NCBI GenBank assembly: GCA_900491605.1
Contig: UESW01000067.1
Span: forward strand, 1-64,000
From: Calamus simplicifolius
Taxonomy: Eukaryota; Streptophyta; Magnoliopsida; Arecales; Arecaceae
DNA: 64,000 nucleotides
Reading direction: 5' to 3'
Position 1 is the first letter of the stretch; each line of letters starts with the position of its first letter. This document shows, one piece after another, positions 35,101 through 45,037 of this stretch. The notes beneath the pieces were generated by a model that was not told the DNA's origin, ran no database searches, and was given only the letters and a program-made list of their open reading frames with translations. Position numbers and translations under genes: made by a program.

Positions 35101-36199
35101 TATCCAAATGGTGACCCGCCTTTTTGGTGATGAACTTTCTCAGCGGATCCTTTCTATTCCTATTGTCTCGGGCCCCTCGGGTGATGTGAGATTATGGCAG
35201 AGATCCTCCCTCTCTAGGGCTCCTTTCAGGGATCTTATGGAGATCTTTAGGTCTCAGCCCCAGGAATCCAAGGACGCTGCGTGGATATGGTCGCTTCCTA
35301 CTCTTCCTAGGGTTCAGCTCTTTATCTGGAAGCTGCTTTGGGACTGCTTACCGACATGTGCTCTGCTCTCTCATAGGGGCCTGTCTATCCAGCCGACATG
35401 TCCCCTCTGTGGTTTGGAGGATGAGTCTACTGACCACGCTATCTTCAAGTGCCCAAGAGCTACTGGGATTTGGCATCAGATGGGGTATGGCTATAGAGTG
35501 GATGAGTATGGCTCCCCCGTTCTATCTTTTTCCAGGATCTTCGGAAGGCTCCTCAGCATATTCGTGGTCTTTGGGCGGTGACGGCTTACCAGATTTGGCT
35601 ATCGAGGAATCAGATTATTTTCTCGGAGGACTGTATCTCTTCACACCAAATTGTAAGAAGGATCAGATCTGTGGCTGCGGACTGTGCCCGTGCTATTCAC
35701 TCTGTTGGTTATGACATCTCTGGCCTCTGGGGTTCCCCTGCTGCTCCGGCAGCGAACCGGCGTACGGTTTTCATCTCTTGGGAGCCCCCCTCCAGGGTAT
35801 GTCAAAATCAACTTTGATGGGAGTGTCTGTGGCAGACTAGCCGGTTCGGCTTTCATCATTCGTGGGCCTCAAGGTGATATGTTGGCGGCTGGTGGATTTG
35901 GCTCTCTGGACTCCTCTGTCCCTATGTCCGAGCTTTATGCTGCTTGGGCTGGTATTTCTTATGCTTCCCAGACTCTTCGAGCTCAGAGGCTTGTGATTGA
36001 GGGAGACTCTATGACTGTTATACAGTGGATGCGGAAGGAAAGTGTTCCTGATGTCTCCACTAATCTGATCCTCAGGGACATTTGGACTATGCTTCAGCAG
36101 GTGGATACGGCCCAGATCCGTCATGTTTTTCGCGAAGCCAACACGGCTGCTGACTGGGCAGCGGCGGTCGTGGCTCAGCATGCAGGTTATAGGCTTTGA
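32151..36199 (+). pseudogene. L1 ORF2: endonuclease, reverse transcriptase, zinc region, RNase H
   Basis: The ATG at 32151 opens MKILIWNVRGANKPSF, the endonuclease start. LLETRLS, AGDFNC and IASDHCPIL complete its active-site blocks. A frameshift near 32900 leads to REGDRNTRFFHQATLRRR, the RT with DKAPGPDGFPP, FRPISLC, KLDMERAYDRLSW, GLRQGCPLSPLLF and the catalytic LLFADDCILL. A single TAG at 34301-34303 precedes ASGQKVNLQKS. The connection region ends with the zinc motif CPLCGLEDESTDHAIFKC. Frameshifts near 35550 and 35790 precede the plant-LINE RNase H (KINFDGSV, MSELYAAWAG, IEGDSMTVIQWM). Four or five lesions thus block an otherwise complete protein. Confidence 0.93.
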
Positions 36200-36330
36200 A
36201 GGGTGGGTGATCCCTGCCCCCCTGTACTGTTGCAAATTTTACATTCTGATGTATCTGGGATGATCCGCACTAGACTAGTGTGATTGCCCGTTTCTTTCAA
36301 AAAAAAAAAAAAAAAAAGACATTGTAGTTT

Positions 36331-36881
36331 ACCTAGATTCAAGGTTCAATGGTTTTCTTTGCTTCCTATTGATTGTTAAGTATCACTAGATCCTTGAATC
36401 CACCTAAGTTTTGTCCCTATTGGATGTCGTATGCGCGCCCTACGGTTCCTTTTGTGAACGGCAGCCTGGAGAAGGACCTCTCGGACGTAGGAGGTGGAAG
36501 TCACATCAAAGCAAACCCCAGCGAAAGGCCTAAAATCGATGGCCTCGCAAGTAGACCACGGGGATTTCGATGCTCCCCGAACGAGCAAGCCAGTGAACCA
36601 TCGACGGCCTCAAAAGAATCTAAAGATTCTTTTTCCTTCGTTTAGATCTCTCAGACATGCCCACATGCCCATGTTTTGTTGCCTGATGATGTTGATGGCA
36701 ATTATTGCTCCTATATGACTCATCGGCGATAGGCATCGACTCATTAGCTCACGGGTCAAGAGCGTGTACCGACAAACGCGTTGCCATAGTTTAAGTATAC
36801 GGAAGTGATGTAACGCATTGCGCCACAACAATGAAAACCATCGTGCCATCATCATCTCATCATCATTAATAACCATTCAAT
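36331..36881. other. Unrecognised sequence between two LINEs
   Basis: A 90-codon plus-strand frame (36373-36645) is open but has no domain I know. The rest is low-information sequence. It is the target region into which the two L1 copies inserted. Confidence 0.4.
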
Positions 36882-36894
36882 AATCTTGGAGCAC

Positions 36895-37490
36895 ACTGAT
36901 GGGTCTGATCACTGTGACTCCTCTGCTACTTCGGCAGCGCATCATTCTACGATTTTTATTTCTTGAAAGCTTCCCACTTCAGGCTTTGTCAAAGTGAACT
37001 TTGATAGTTCTGTCTCCGATCGTTGTGCTGGTTCTAGATTTATCATTCGTGGATCAAGGGTCAATTACTTGCGGCTGGCAGTCATAGTTCTATTGATATT
37101 TCGGTCCCTATGGCGAAGCTCCAGACTGCATGGACGGGCATCACTTATGTTGTTCATTATTTGGGCTATCGCAGGCTGATCATTAAGGGTGACTCTCTTT
37201 CGGTTATCAGATGGATTAGGCAGGATGTGGATTCTTCTTCTCTCAAAATCTCTTGATTAGAGATATTAGTGTCTCTTTTCAAAATACTTGTACCTCTATG
37301 ATTCGTCATATCTATAGAAAAGCTAATGCAGCGGCGATTGGGTTGCTTCTTTTGCTGCTCGCCAATCCGGTCAGTGGGATTGGCATGCTGGTGTCCTTGC
37401 CCTATTTTTTGCATTAAATTTTGTTCTATGACATTTTGGGTTTGACTCGCGCCAGAATGATGTGATCGTCCGCTGTAATTAAAAAAAAAA
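36895..37490 (+). mobile_element. 5'-truncated L1 LINE with 13-bp TSD
   Basis: The plus strand holds only the C-terminal RNase H of an L1 (GFVKVNFDSSVSDRCAGS, FIIRG) plus the 3' UTR (GATGTGATCGTCCGCTG) and a short poly(A) at 37480-37490. The 13-mer AATCTTGGAGCAC occurs at 36882-36894 and 37491-37503, a perfect TSD. The protein and 3' UTR resemble the neighbouring full-length L1 but are clearly diverged. 5' truncation is the usual result of incomplete target-primed reverse transcription. Confidence 0.93.
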
Positions 37491-37503
37491 AATCTTGGAG
37501 CAC

Positions 37504-38166
37504 CTAGATGGCATAACATAGACGGTGGTAGAAGGATAAGTTCTTATTTCTTTTAACTTTTAAGAGCATCTGATCAAGCGTTTTGTGTGAAGTTTATTTT
37601 TACAAATTTCTTTGCAAGAAAGATGTAGATGTCAAGCTTTAAATTATAATGACCCATTCTATGCTATTGCTGGCCTTCAACTTACTATAAATCACTTATT
37701 TTATTCAAATTAAAAATAAAAAATATTTAAATCAATGTATAATAATGCAAAAAAAATAGAATAAAAAATATAAGCCATTATAAAAAGATGAAAATAGAAT
37801 CAATATGCATTTGCAATGTGCATCTAAAATGCTTCCAAATGATTTGATACATTAAAAATAAAAATAAAATATATATAATCATTGTTATTGCACTAAGCTG
37901 CCAACTATAAGGGGCATGTGCAAGACCTTAATATTATGAAAATGATTTGCCTATGATGCTTGAGAGAAACGAAGCGTTCTTTGTGGAAATATACAGCTGG
38001 CAGGGATGGTTTAAATCTACATCCAGCTTGTCCATTTTGTATTGCAAGAACTAAAGGAGGGTTTATATAAACCAAGGAGTTGGATTTTAATGTATAGATT
38101 GCTGTCCACATTTGGCTTCCAAATAATAATAATAAAAATGATGATGATGATAATCTCTTGAGGTTT
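37504..38166. other. AT-rich spacer
   Basis: No gene or repeat boundary is visible. A short GAT/AAT-rich run lies at 38125-38155, just before the TR-GAG insertion. Confidence 0.5.
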
Positions 38167-38825
38167 GTTCCTGATGGGGCCAGTTGATCCCATAAAAAAT
38201 AAAATTTTTTGGATGGTCCCAAAGGCCGACAGACTCAAGCGCCAGCGTCGGTCGTTCCCAGCGCTGGCCAAAGGCCGACAAACTCCAGCATCAGCCACCA
38301 GCATCGCCTCCAGCATCGGCCTCCATCGCCAGCCTCAGCACTGGCCAAAGGCCGACAGACTCAAGCGCCAGCGTCGGCCGCCAGCGTCGGTCTCCAGCGC
38401 TGGCCAAAGGCCGACAAACTCCAGCGTCGGCCTCCAGCGGCGGCCTCCAGCGTCGGCCTCCATCGCCAGCCTCAGCGCTGGCCAAAGGCCGACAGACTCC
38501 AGCGCCAGCGTCGGCCGCCAGCGTCGATCTTCAGCGCCAGTGTCGGCCGCCAGCGTCGGTCTCCAGCGCTGGCCAAAGGCCGACAAACTCCAGCGTCGGC
38601 CTCCAGCGGCGGCCTCCGTTGGCCTCCATCGCGGCCTCCAGCGTCGGCCTCCATCGGCGGCCTCAGCGCTGGCCAAAGGCCGACAGACTCCAGCATCGGC
38701 CTCCAGCGACGACCTCCAAGGCCGGCACATCAAAGGCCGATACCTGCCAAGACCGGCCTCTCCAAGCCAGGCGGCCCCGGTTCCTAGCCGCCCCCGGCCT
38801 TTGCAAGCCAGGCGGCCCCGGCACA

Positions 38826-39960
38826 TCCCTGGCCAGCCCGACTCGGCCCCGGAGTCTCAAGCTTCACCGAGTCGACCAAGGCCATCCCCGGCCGGCCCGA
38901 CTCGACCCGGCGTCTCCAGTTCCGCCGAGTCGGCCAAGGCCATCCCAGGCCGGCCCGACTCAGCCCCGCGTCTCCAGTTCCGCCGAGTCGGCCAAGGCCA
39001 TCCCAGGCCGGCCCGACTCGGCCCCGGCGTCTCAAGCTCCGCCGAGTCGGCCAAGGCCATCCCTGGCCAGCCCGACTCGGCCCGGCATCTCCTGTCCCGC
39101 CGAGTCGGCCAAGGCCATCCCCGGCCGGTCCGACTCGGCCCCGGCATCTCCTGTCCCGCCGAGTCGGCCAAGGCCATCCTCGGCCGGCCTGACTCGGCCC
39201 CGGCGTCTCCAGTCGCGCCGAGTCGGCCAAGGCCATCCCAGGCCGGCCCGACTCGGCCCCGGCATCTCCAATTCCGCCGAGTCGGCCAAGGCCATCCCAG
39301 GCCGGCCCGACTCGGCCCCGGCGTCTCCAGTTCCGCCGAGTCGGCCAAGGCCATCCCTCATGTCCCGCCGAGTCGGCCAAGGCCATCCCCGGCCGGCCCG
39401 ACTCGGCACCGGCGTCTCCTGTCCCGCCGAGTCGGCCAAGGCCATCCCCGGCCGGCCCGACTCAGCCCCGGCGTCTCCTGTCCCGCCGAGTCGGCCAAGG
39501 CCATTCTCGGCCGGCTCGACTCGGCTCCGGCGTCTCCAGTTCCGCCGGGTCGGCCAAGGCCATCCCAGGCCGGCCCGACTCAGCCCGGCGTCTCCTGTCC
39601 CGCCGAGTCGGCCAAGGCCATCCCGGCCGGCCCGACTCGGCCCCGGCGTCTCCAGACCCCGAGTCGGCCAAGGCCATCCCCGGCCGACGACTCGGCCCCG
39701 GCGTCTCCAGTCCCGCCGAGTCGGCCAAGGCCATCTCGGCTGGCCCGACTCGGCTCCGGCGTCTCCAGTTCCGCCGGGTCGGCCAAGGCCATCCAGGCCG
39801 GCCCGACTCGGCCCCGGCGTCTCCTGTCCCGCCGAGTCGGCCAAGGCCATCCCCGGCCGGCCCGACTCGGCCCCGGCGTCTCCAGACCCGCAGAGTCGGC
39901 CAAGGCCATCCCGGCCGGCCTGACTCGGCCCCGGCGTCTCCAGTTCCTGCCAGATCAGCC
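38826..39960. repeat. 58-bp hairpin tandem repeat array in LTR A
   Basis: About 19 units of roughly 58 bp follow the scheme CCGACTCGGC - about 18 bases - GCCGAGTCGG - CCAAGGCCATCCC - GGCCGGC. The two decamers are exact reverse complements, so every unit can fold into a stem-loop. Some units are shortened (near 39350 and 39650). Changes are mostly C/T and G/A transitions at CpG. Confidence 0.92.
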
Positions 39961-40134
39961 CCAGCGGTTCAAGGAACCGCTCTCTGACGCGCGCCGCTCG
40001 ATAGCGCCAACGCGCGCCGCCCGATAGCCCCGCCAGCTGATGGGATGCGGCCCACTGACCGGCCTAGATTCAGCGAGGGCTCAGCAGATCTTCTGATTCA
40101 CGCAATCCCACATGATCATGCCAGAATCAACCCC

Positions 40135-40144
40135 TATAAAAAGG
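40135..40144 (+). promoter_or_regulatory. LTR A TATA box
   Basis: TATAAAAAGG follows CAACCCC just downstream of the repeat arrays. The same box appears in LTR B (44666) and LTR C (49234). Confidence 0.75.
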
Positions 40145-40418
40145 TGAGTCCGCCCGGTAAACAGGTACGCGCATTAACCCCCGAAATCGCCATCTCTACT
40201 CTAAAAGGGATTCCTCCTCTCGGAGATCCCTCTTCTCCACACAAAACAGGGCTCACTCGAGCCCTTCTTCAGCTGTGACCTCAGTCACTAACTTGGCCGT
40301 CGGAGGGTCCCGTCGGAGCCCCCTCCGGTCCCAGGACTTTCTTGCAGGCAACCCGGAGGCGAGGATTCGAGGAGCACCTCTGTTCCCGACGTCCAGGGGA
40401 GGTGATCGAGTGTCATCA

Positions 40419-40440
40419 GATTGGCGCGCCAGAAAGGGGG
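40419..40440 (+). other. Primer-binding site, interior 1
   Basis: GATTGGCGCGCCAGAAAGGG directly follows the LTR end. It equals the PBS leader of the Tat-type element at 16550-16567 except for one base. Confidence 0.8.
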
Positions 40441-40509
40441 GGCATAAGAAAAAGTAGCGAACGCCCTCCCCGAGCTACATCTTTCGTCCCCCCTCTTCTT
40501 CTAGAAGCC

Positions 40510-42083
40510 ATGGTGGTGACCCTAGCTCAGGACACCTCCATCAGCTGCCCACGGGCTTCCCCCGCCAACTAGACAGCAGGAGGCCAATCCCCCTGCTGCC
40601 GACCCTCCGGTAGCTTGCCCGCCGCCGGACGCCGCTGTCCAAACAGCGGAGCGGCTGGCGACTCTTTCCCAGCGAGTCCAGAATCTCACCGCCATGATCC
40701 ACGGCCTCCAGCAACAACAGTCCATGGCCACCCAGCATCAAACTGCTCCCCTCGCCAGTCAGCAGTCGGCGAGAGGAGGCTCCCCCCGGCGGGAGGCCGG
40801 TCGGCGAGAGACCGGCCGACGTCAAGCTTCCCCCAGGAAGCCTCGATGCGAGCCCTCCAAGCGGCCACGGTCCTCTGACCGCGGCCCCAACAAATTTCCT
40901 TCCAAGCCACATCATCAAGAGGAACCGAAGCAGAAGTCCCGACTTCCGTCTCCATCTCCATCCACCTCCTCTTCTTCTTCTTCCTCCGAGCCACCTCGGA
41001 GGGCCCCGACGATCAATCGCCAGGCGGAAGGAACGCCTGGAGGAGTACAACAGGCGACTAGACGAGCTCGCCAAGAAGATCAACCGTCAGCCAGAGGAAG
41101 AGTTCGACACTCGTCCTCCTTACACTCGCCGCATCCTGGAGGAACCGGTTCCCTCGAGATTCCGCTTCCCCCAGGTGGACCCATACGACGGTACGACCGA
41201 CCCCCTCGACCACCTCGAAAGTTACAAGGCTATGATGCAAATCCAGGGCGCCCCAGACGCCCTCCTTTGCAAGGCCTTCCCCGCAACTCTGCGGAGGGTC
41301 GCACGTGCATGGCACTCATGCCTGCCCCCCACAGCATCGACTCCTTCCGGGAGCTGGAGAGGGCATTTTTGGCCCACTTTGACGCCTACCGCCGGATCCC
41401 AAGGGTGGCAGACAGCCTCTTCTCCGTCCGCCAGAAGGAAGGAGAGTCACTGCGGGACTTCGTGTCCCGATTCAAAACCGCCGCCCTTGAGGTCTACCAT
41501 CTCGACGATGCGGTGGCCTCCCTAGCGCTGAAGCGGGGACTCCTTCCGTCCTGCTTCACCTTCTCCCTGGATAAGAAGCCCCTGAGCTCTTATTCCGACC
41601 TCCTCCTCCGGGCCCAGAAGTACATCCACGCCAACGAGGCTGACTCATCCAGAAGGGAAGCCGGCAGGAGTTCCAATAAGAAGCCAACCCCCATGGAACC
41701 AACTAAGGGATGATCCAGGCAGCCCGAGCCGCCCAGTCGCTTTGACCAACAGCCCCAGGCGCTGGTTCCTAAGGCGTGGTTTACTCCTCTCACGGCTCCA
41801 ATCCCACATCCTGCTAGAGATTGAGGAGGAGCCATACTTTCAACGCCTACGTCACCTAAAGTCAATAAACCCCCACAACAAAGAGCTTTACTACCGGTAT
41901 CACCAAGATTGTGGGCATGACACCGAAGATTGCCGCCAGTTGAAGAAGGCCATTGAAAAGTTTGTCCACCAGGGCCACTTGGGCAAGTTCGTTCGAGGAA
42001 ACCTCATGGCCCCGGGTGCATCGGCACCTCCAGCGCCTCAGATTTGCTTCAACAATGCCCCAACGGAAGGAATAATAGCATGA
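40510..42083 (+). pseudogene. TR-GAG Gag protein, copy 1
   Basis: The ATG at 40510 gives MVVTLAQDTSISC. After a frameshift the reading runs through a Gln-rich part (MIHGLQQQQSM), an Arg/Pro-rich basic part and a Ser run. Next come FRFPQVDPYDGTTDPLDHL, ARAWHSCLPP, SFRELERAFLAHFDAY, LFSVRQKEGESLRDFVSRF, LRAQKYIHANEADSS and the C-terminal NKELYYRYHQDCGHDTEDC with HQGHLGKFVRG. The blocks match the Retrotrans_gag family. A TGA at 41711-41713 stands where copy 2 has CGA. Frameshifts near 40570, 41080 and 41330 also break it. No pol follows; the frame ends at 42083. Confidence 0.85.
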
Positions 42084-42269
42084 CCTCATGAGGGGCGAGC
42101 AGCAGCTCGGGGAGCCGACGGAAGGAGGCAAGCTGGCATCAAAATGGAAGCTTCTCCCCTACATTCAGAACGCGGACGGTACTCTCAGTAGCTTGCTGAT
42201 CCTTTAATAAAGTATTATTCAAATATCCTTGTCTTATCACATCTTGGGATGAGTGTATTTCTTAGACAG

Positions 42270-42511
42270 AGACCAACTCCGCGTTGGCAACAAAGACCGG
42301 CTCCGTGTCGGCAACAAAGACCGACTCCGCGTCGGCACCAAAGACCGACTCCGCATGGGTACCAAAGACCGACTCCGCGTCGGCACCAAAGACCGACTCC
42401 GCGTCGGCACCAAAGATCGACTCCGCGTCGGCAACAAAGACCGACTCCGCATCAGCAACAAAGACCGACTCCGCGTCGGCACCCAAGACCGACTCCGCGT
42501 CGGCACCCTCA
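42270..42511 (+). repeat. 24-bp tandem repeat, interior 1
   Basis: About ten units with core CCGACTCCGCGTCGGCAC followed by CAAAGA lie about 190 bp after the gag stop. Each unit has a CCGAC/GTCGG stem with a 5-base loop and keeps an open frame reading KTDSASAP. The Tat-type element carries the equivalent array at 10700-11025. Confidence 0.93.
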
Positions 42512-42912
42512 ATCTCAAAACCTGCGGATTCCAATCAACAGAGTTTCTTGGGGGGCAGACAAACCCCCAAGCTGGTTCAAAGGGAGCTCACTGGCATCAC
42601 GGCCCATGGGATACCACTCGGCCCAGGCACGGCGGTGCCCCCGAATCGGTTAAGACCCTAAAGGCTCCGTACCCAGCTGAGTCGCCACTCGCAGCGGTCC
42701 CACACCCACGAGGCATTGCAAAAGGAACCTAACGATGCCCATCTCTCGGGTCACCCTCCGGGGTTCACTCCCGGACCCCGCGTTGGGAAAGGATTACTGG
42801 CCTCCCTCAGCCAGCTAAAGAAGGCACGCAGACGTCCACCAAAGGCAATGCAAGGTGCCGAGATAAAAGTTCTACACTCCTTTCGCTTAGCCGATCCGGA
42901 GCACGCAAGCTC

Positions 42913-42930
42913 AAGGAGTGTGGGGGGCAT
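42913..42930 (+). other. Polypurine tract before LTR B
   Basis: AAGGAGTGTGGGGGGCAT sits directly upstream of the LTR B start and is the expected plus-strand primer site. It is repeated before LTR C. Confidence 0.85.
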
Positions 42931-42931
42931 T

Positions 42932-44948
42932 TGATGGGGCCAGTTGACCCCATAAAAAATAAAATTTTTTGGACGGCCCGAAAGGCCGACAGACTCAAGC
43001 GCCAGCGTCGGCCGCCAGCGTCGGTCTCAGCGCTGGCCAAAGGCCGACAAACTCCAGCATCGGCCGCCAGCGTCGGCCTCCAGCGGCGGCTCCAGCGTCA
43101 ACCTCCATCGCCAGCCTCAACGCTGGCCAAAGGCCGACAGACTCAAGCGCCAATGTCGGCCGCCAGCGTCGGTCTCCAGCGCTGGCCAAAAGCCGACAAA
43201 CTCCAGCATCGGCCTCCAGCATTGGCCTCCAGCGGCGGCCTCCTGCTTCGGCCTCCATCGCCAGCCTCAGCACTGGCCAAAGGCCGACAGACTCCAGCGC
43301 CAGCGTCGGTCTCCAGCGCTGGCCAAAGGCCGACAAACTCCAACGTCGGCCTCCAGCGTCGGCCACCAGCGTCGGCCTCCATCGCCAGCCTCAGCGCTGG
43401 CCAAAGGCCGACATACTCCAGCGTCGGCCTCCAGCAACGGCCTCCAAGGCCGGCACATCAAAGGCTGACACCTGCCAAGACCGGCCTCTCCAAGCCAGGC
43501 GGCCCCGGTTCCTAGCCGCCCCCGGCCTCTGCAAGCCAGGTGGCTCCGGCACATCCCTGGCCAGCCCGACTTGGCCCCAGCGTCTCAAGCTTCGCCGAGT
43601 CGGCCAAGGCCATCCCAGGCCGGCCCGACTCGGCCCCGGCGTCTCCAGTTCCACCGAGTCGGCCAAGGCCATCCCTGGCCAGCCCGACTCGGCCCCGGCT
43701 TCTCCAGTTCCGCCAAGTCGGCCAATGCCATCCCAGGCCGGCCTGACTCAGCCCCGGCGTCTCCAGTTCCGCCGAGTCGGCCAAGGTCATCCCTGGCCAG
43801 CCCAACTCAGCCCCGGCGTCTCAAGCTTCGCTGAGTCGGCCAAGGCCATCCCTGGCCGGTCCAACTCGGCCCCGACGTCTCCTGTCCCACCGAGTCGGCC
43901 AAGGCCATCCCCGGCCGGCCCGACTCGGCCCCGGCGTCTCCAATTCTGCTGAGTCGGCCAAGGCCATCCCAGGCCGGTCCGACTCAGCCCCGACGTCTCC
44001 AGTTCCGCCGAGTCGGCCAAGGCCATCCCAGGCCGGCCCGACTCGGCCCCGGCGTCTCCTGTCCCGCCGAGTCGGCCAAGGCCATCCCCGGCCGGTCCGA
44101 CTCGGCCCCGGCATCTCCATTCCGCCGAGTCGGCCAAGGCCATCCCAGGCCGGCCCGACTCGGCACCGGCGTCTCCTGTCCCGTTGAGTCGGTCAAGGCC
44201 ATCCCCGGCCGGCCCGACTCGGCCCCGGCGTCTCCTGTCTTGCCAAGTCGGCCAAGGCCATTCCCGGCCGGCCCGACTCGGCCCTGGCGTCTCCAGTTCA
44301 ACCGGGTCGGCCAAGGCCAACCCAGGCCGGCCCGACTCGGCCCCGGCGTCTCCTGTCCCGCCGAGTCGGCCAAGGCCATCCCCGGCAGGCCCGACTCGGC
44401 CCCGGCGTCTCCAGTCCCGCCGAGTCGGCCAAGGCCATCCCCGGCCGGCCCGACTCGGCCCCGGCGTCTCCAGTTCCCGCCAGATCAGCCCCAGCGGTTC
44501 AAGGATCCGCTCTCTGACACGCGCTACTAGACAGCGCCGACGCGCGCCACCCGACAGCCCCGCCAGCTAATGGGACGTGGCCCACTGACCGGCCCAGATT
44601 CATGCGAGGGCTCAGCAGATCTTCTGATTCACGCAATCCCATGTGATCATGCCAGAATCAACCCCTATAAAAGGTTAGTCCGTCCGGTAAACAGGGACGC
44701 GCGATAACCCCCGAAATCGCCATCTCTACTCTAAAAGGGATTCCTCCTCTCGGAGATCCCTCTTCTCCACACAAAACAGGGCTCACTCGAGCCCTTCTTC
44801 AGCTGTGACCTCAGTCACTAACTTGGCCATCAGAGGGTCCCGCCGGAGCCCCCTCCGGCCCCAGGACTTTCTTGCAGGCAACCCGGAGGTGAGGATTCAA
44901 GGAGCGCCTCTGTTCCCGACGTCCAGGGGAGGTGATCGAGCGTCATCA
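42932..44948 (+). repeat. TR-GAG LTR B (shared internal LTR)
   Basis: This 2017-bp LTR begins TGATGGGGCCAGTTGACCCC and ends GCGTCATCA. It has the same parts as LTR A: the CCAGCGTCGGCC zone (42980-43470), the 58-bp array (43555-44475), and a TATA box at 44666-44672. It serves as 3' LTR of the first body and 5' LTR of the second. Confidence 0.93.
43555..44475. repeat. 58-bp hairpin tandem repeat array in LTR B
   Basis: About 16 units follow the same scheme as in LTR A (CCGACTCGGC ... GCCGAGTCGG ... CCAAGGCCATCC). The unit number is lower than in LTR A, which explains part of the LTR length difference. Confidence 0.9.
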
Positions 44949-44970
44949 GATTGGCACGCCAGGAAGGGGG
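44949..44970 (+). other. Primer-binding site, interior 2
   Basis: GATTGGCACGCCAGGAAGGG follows LTR B. It has two changes compared with interior 1, so it has drifted. Confidence 0.78.
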
Positions 44971-45037
44971 GGCATAAGAAAAAGTAGCGAACGCCCTCCC
45001 GAGCTACATCTTTCGTCCCCCTCTTCTTCTAGAAGCC

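Larger units (their letters stand above)
30161..36315 (+). mobile_element. Full-length L1-type LINE with 15-bp TSD
   Basis: The element has a 5' UTR, ORF1 (30383-32147), ORF2 (32151-36199), a short 3' UTR and a poly(A) tail (about 36299-36315). The 15-mer AAAGACATTGTAGTT stands at 30146-30160 and again at 36316-36330, a perfect TSD that fixes both ends. Its coding parts carry only a handful of stops and frameshifts, so the insertion is fairly young compared with its neighbours. Confidence 0.95.
38172..40418 (+). repeat. TR-GAG LTR A
   Basis: This 2247-bp LTR begins TGATGGGGCCAGTTGATCCC and ends GTGTCATCA. It contains a first repeat zone (38222-38740, CCAGCGTCGGCC motifs), a 58-bp hairpin repeat array (38826-39960), a TATA box (40135-40144) and a conserved R/U5. 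It is the most diverged of the three LTRs at its start (GTTGATCCC, GGATGGTCCC). Confidence 0.93.

Noticed and set aside
36373..36645. 90-codon open frame between two LINEs
   Set aside because: No recognisable domain or promoter; kept only as unrecognised spacer.
38165..40027. A 620-codon plus-strand open frame rich in Pro, Arg and Ser
   Set aside because: It lies fully inside the repeat arrays of LTR A. Stop-poor GC-rich repeats keep frames open on both strands (also 39032-39850, 42969-43952, 48046-49026 and 48086-49006). No domain, and unit indels shift the frame between LTRs.
42284..42661. Octapeptide-repeat protein (KTDSASAP)n as a real gene
   Set aside because: It starts after the gag stop, has no Gag-linked frame or clear ATG context, and all three frames stay open because the unit is a multiple of three. 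I keep it as a DNA or RNA repeat; coding is not excluded for the Tat copy.
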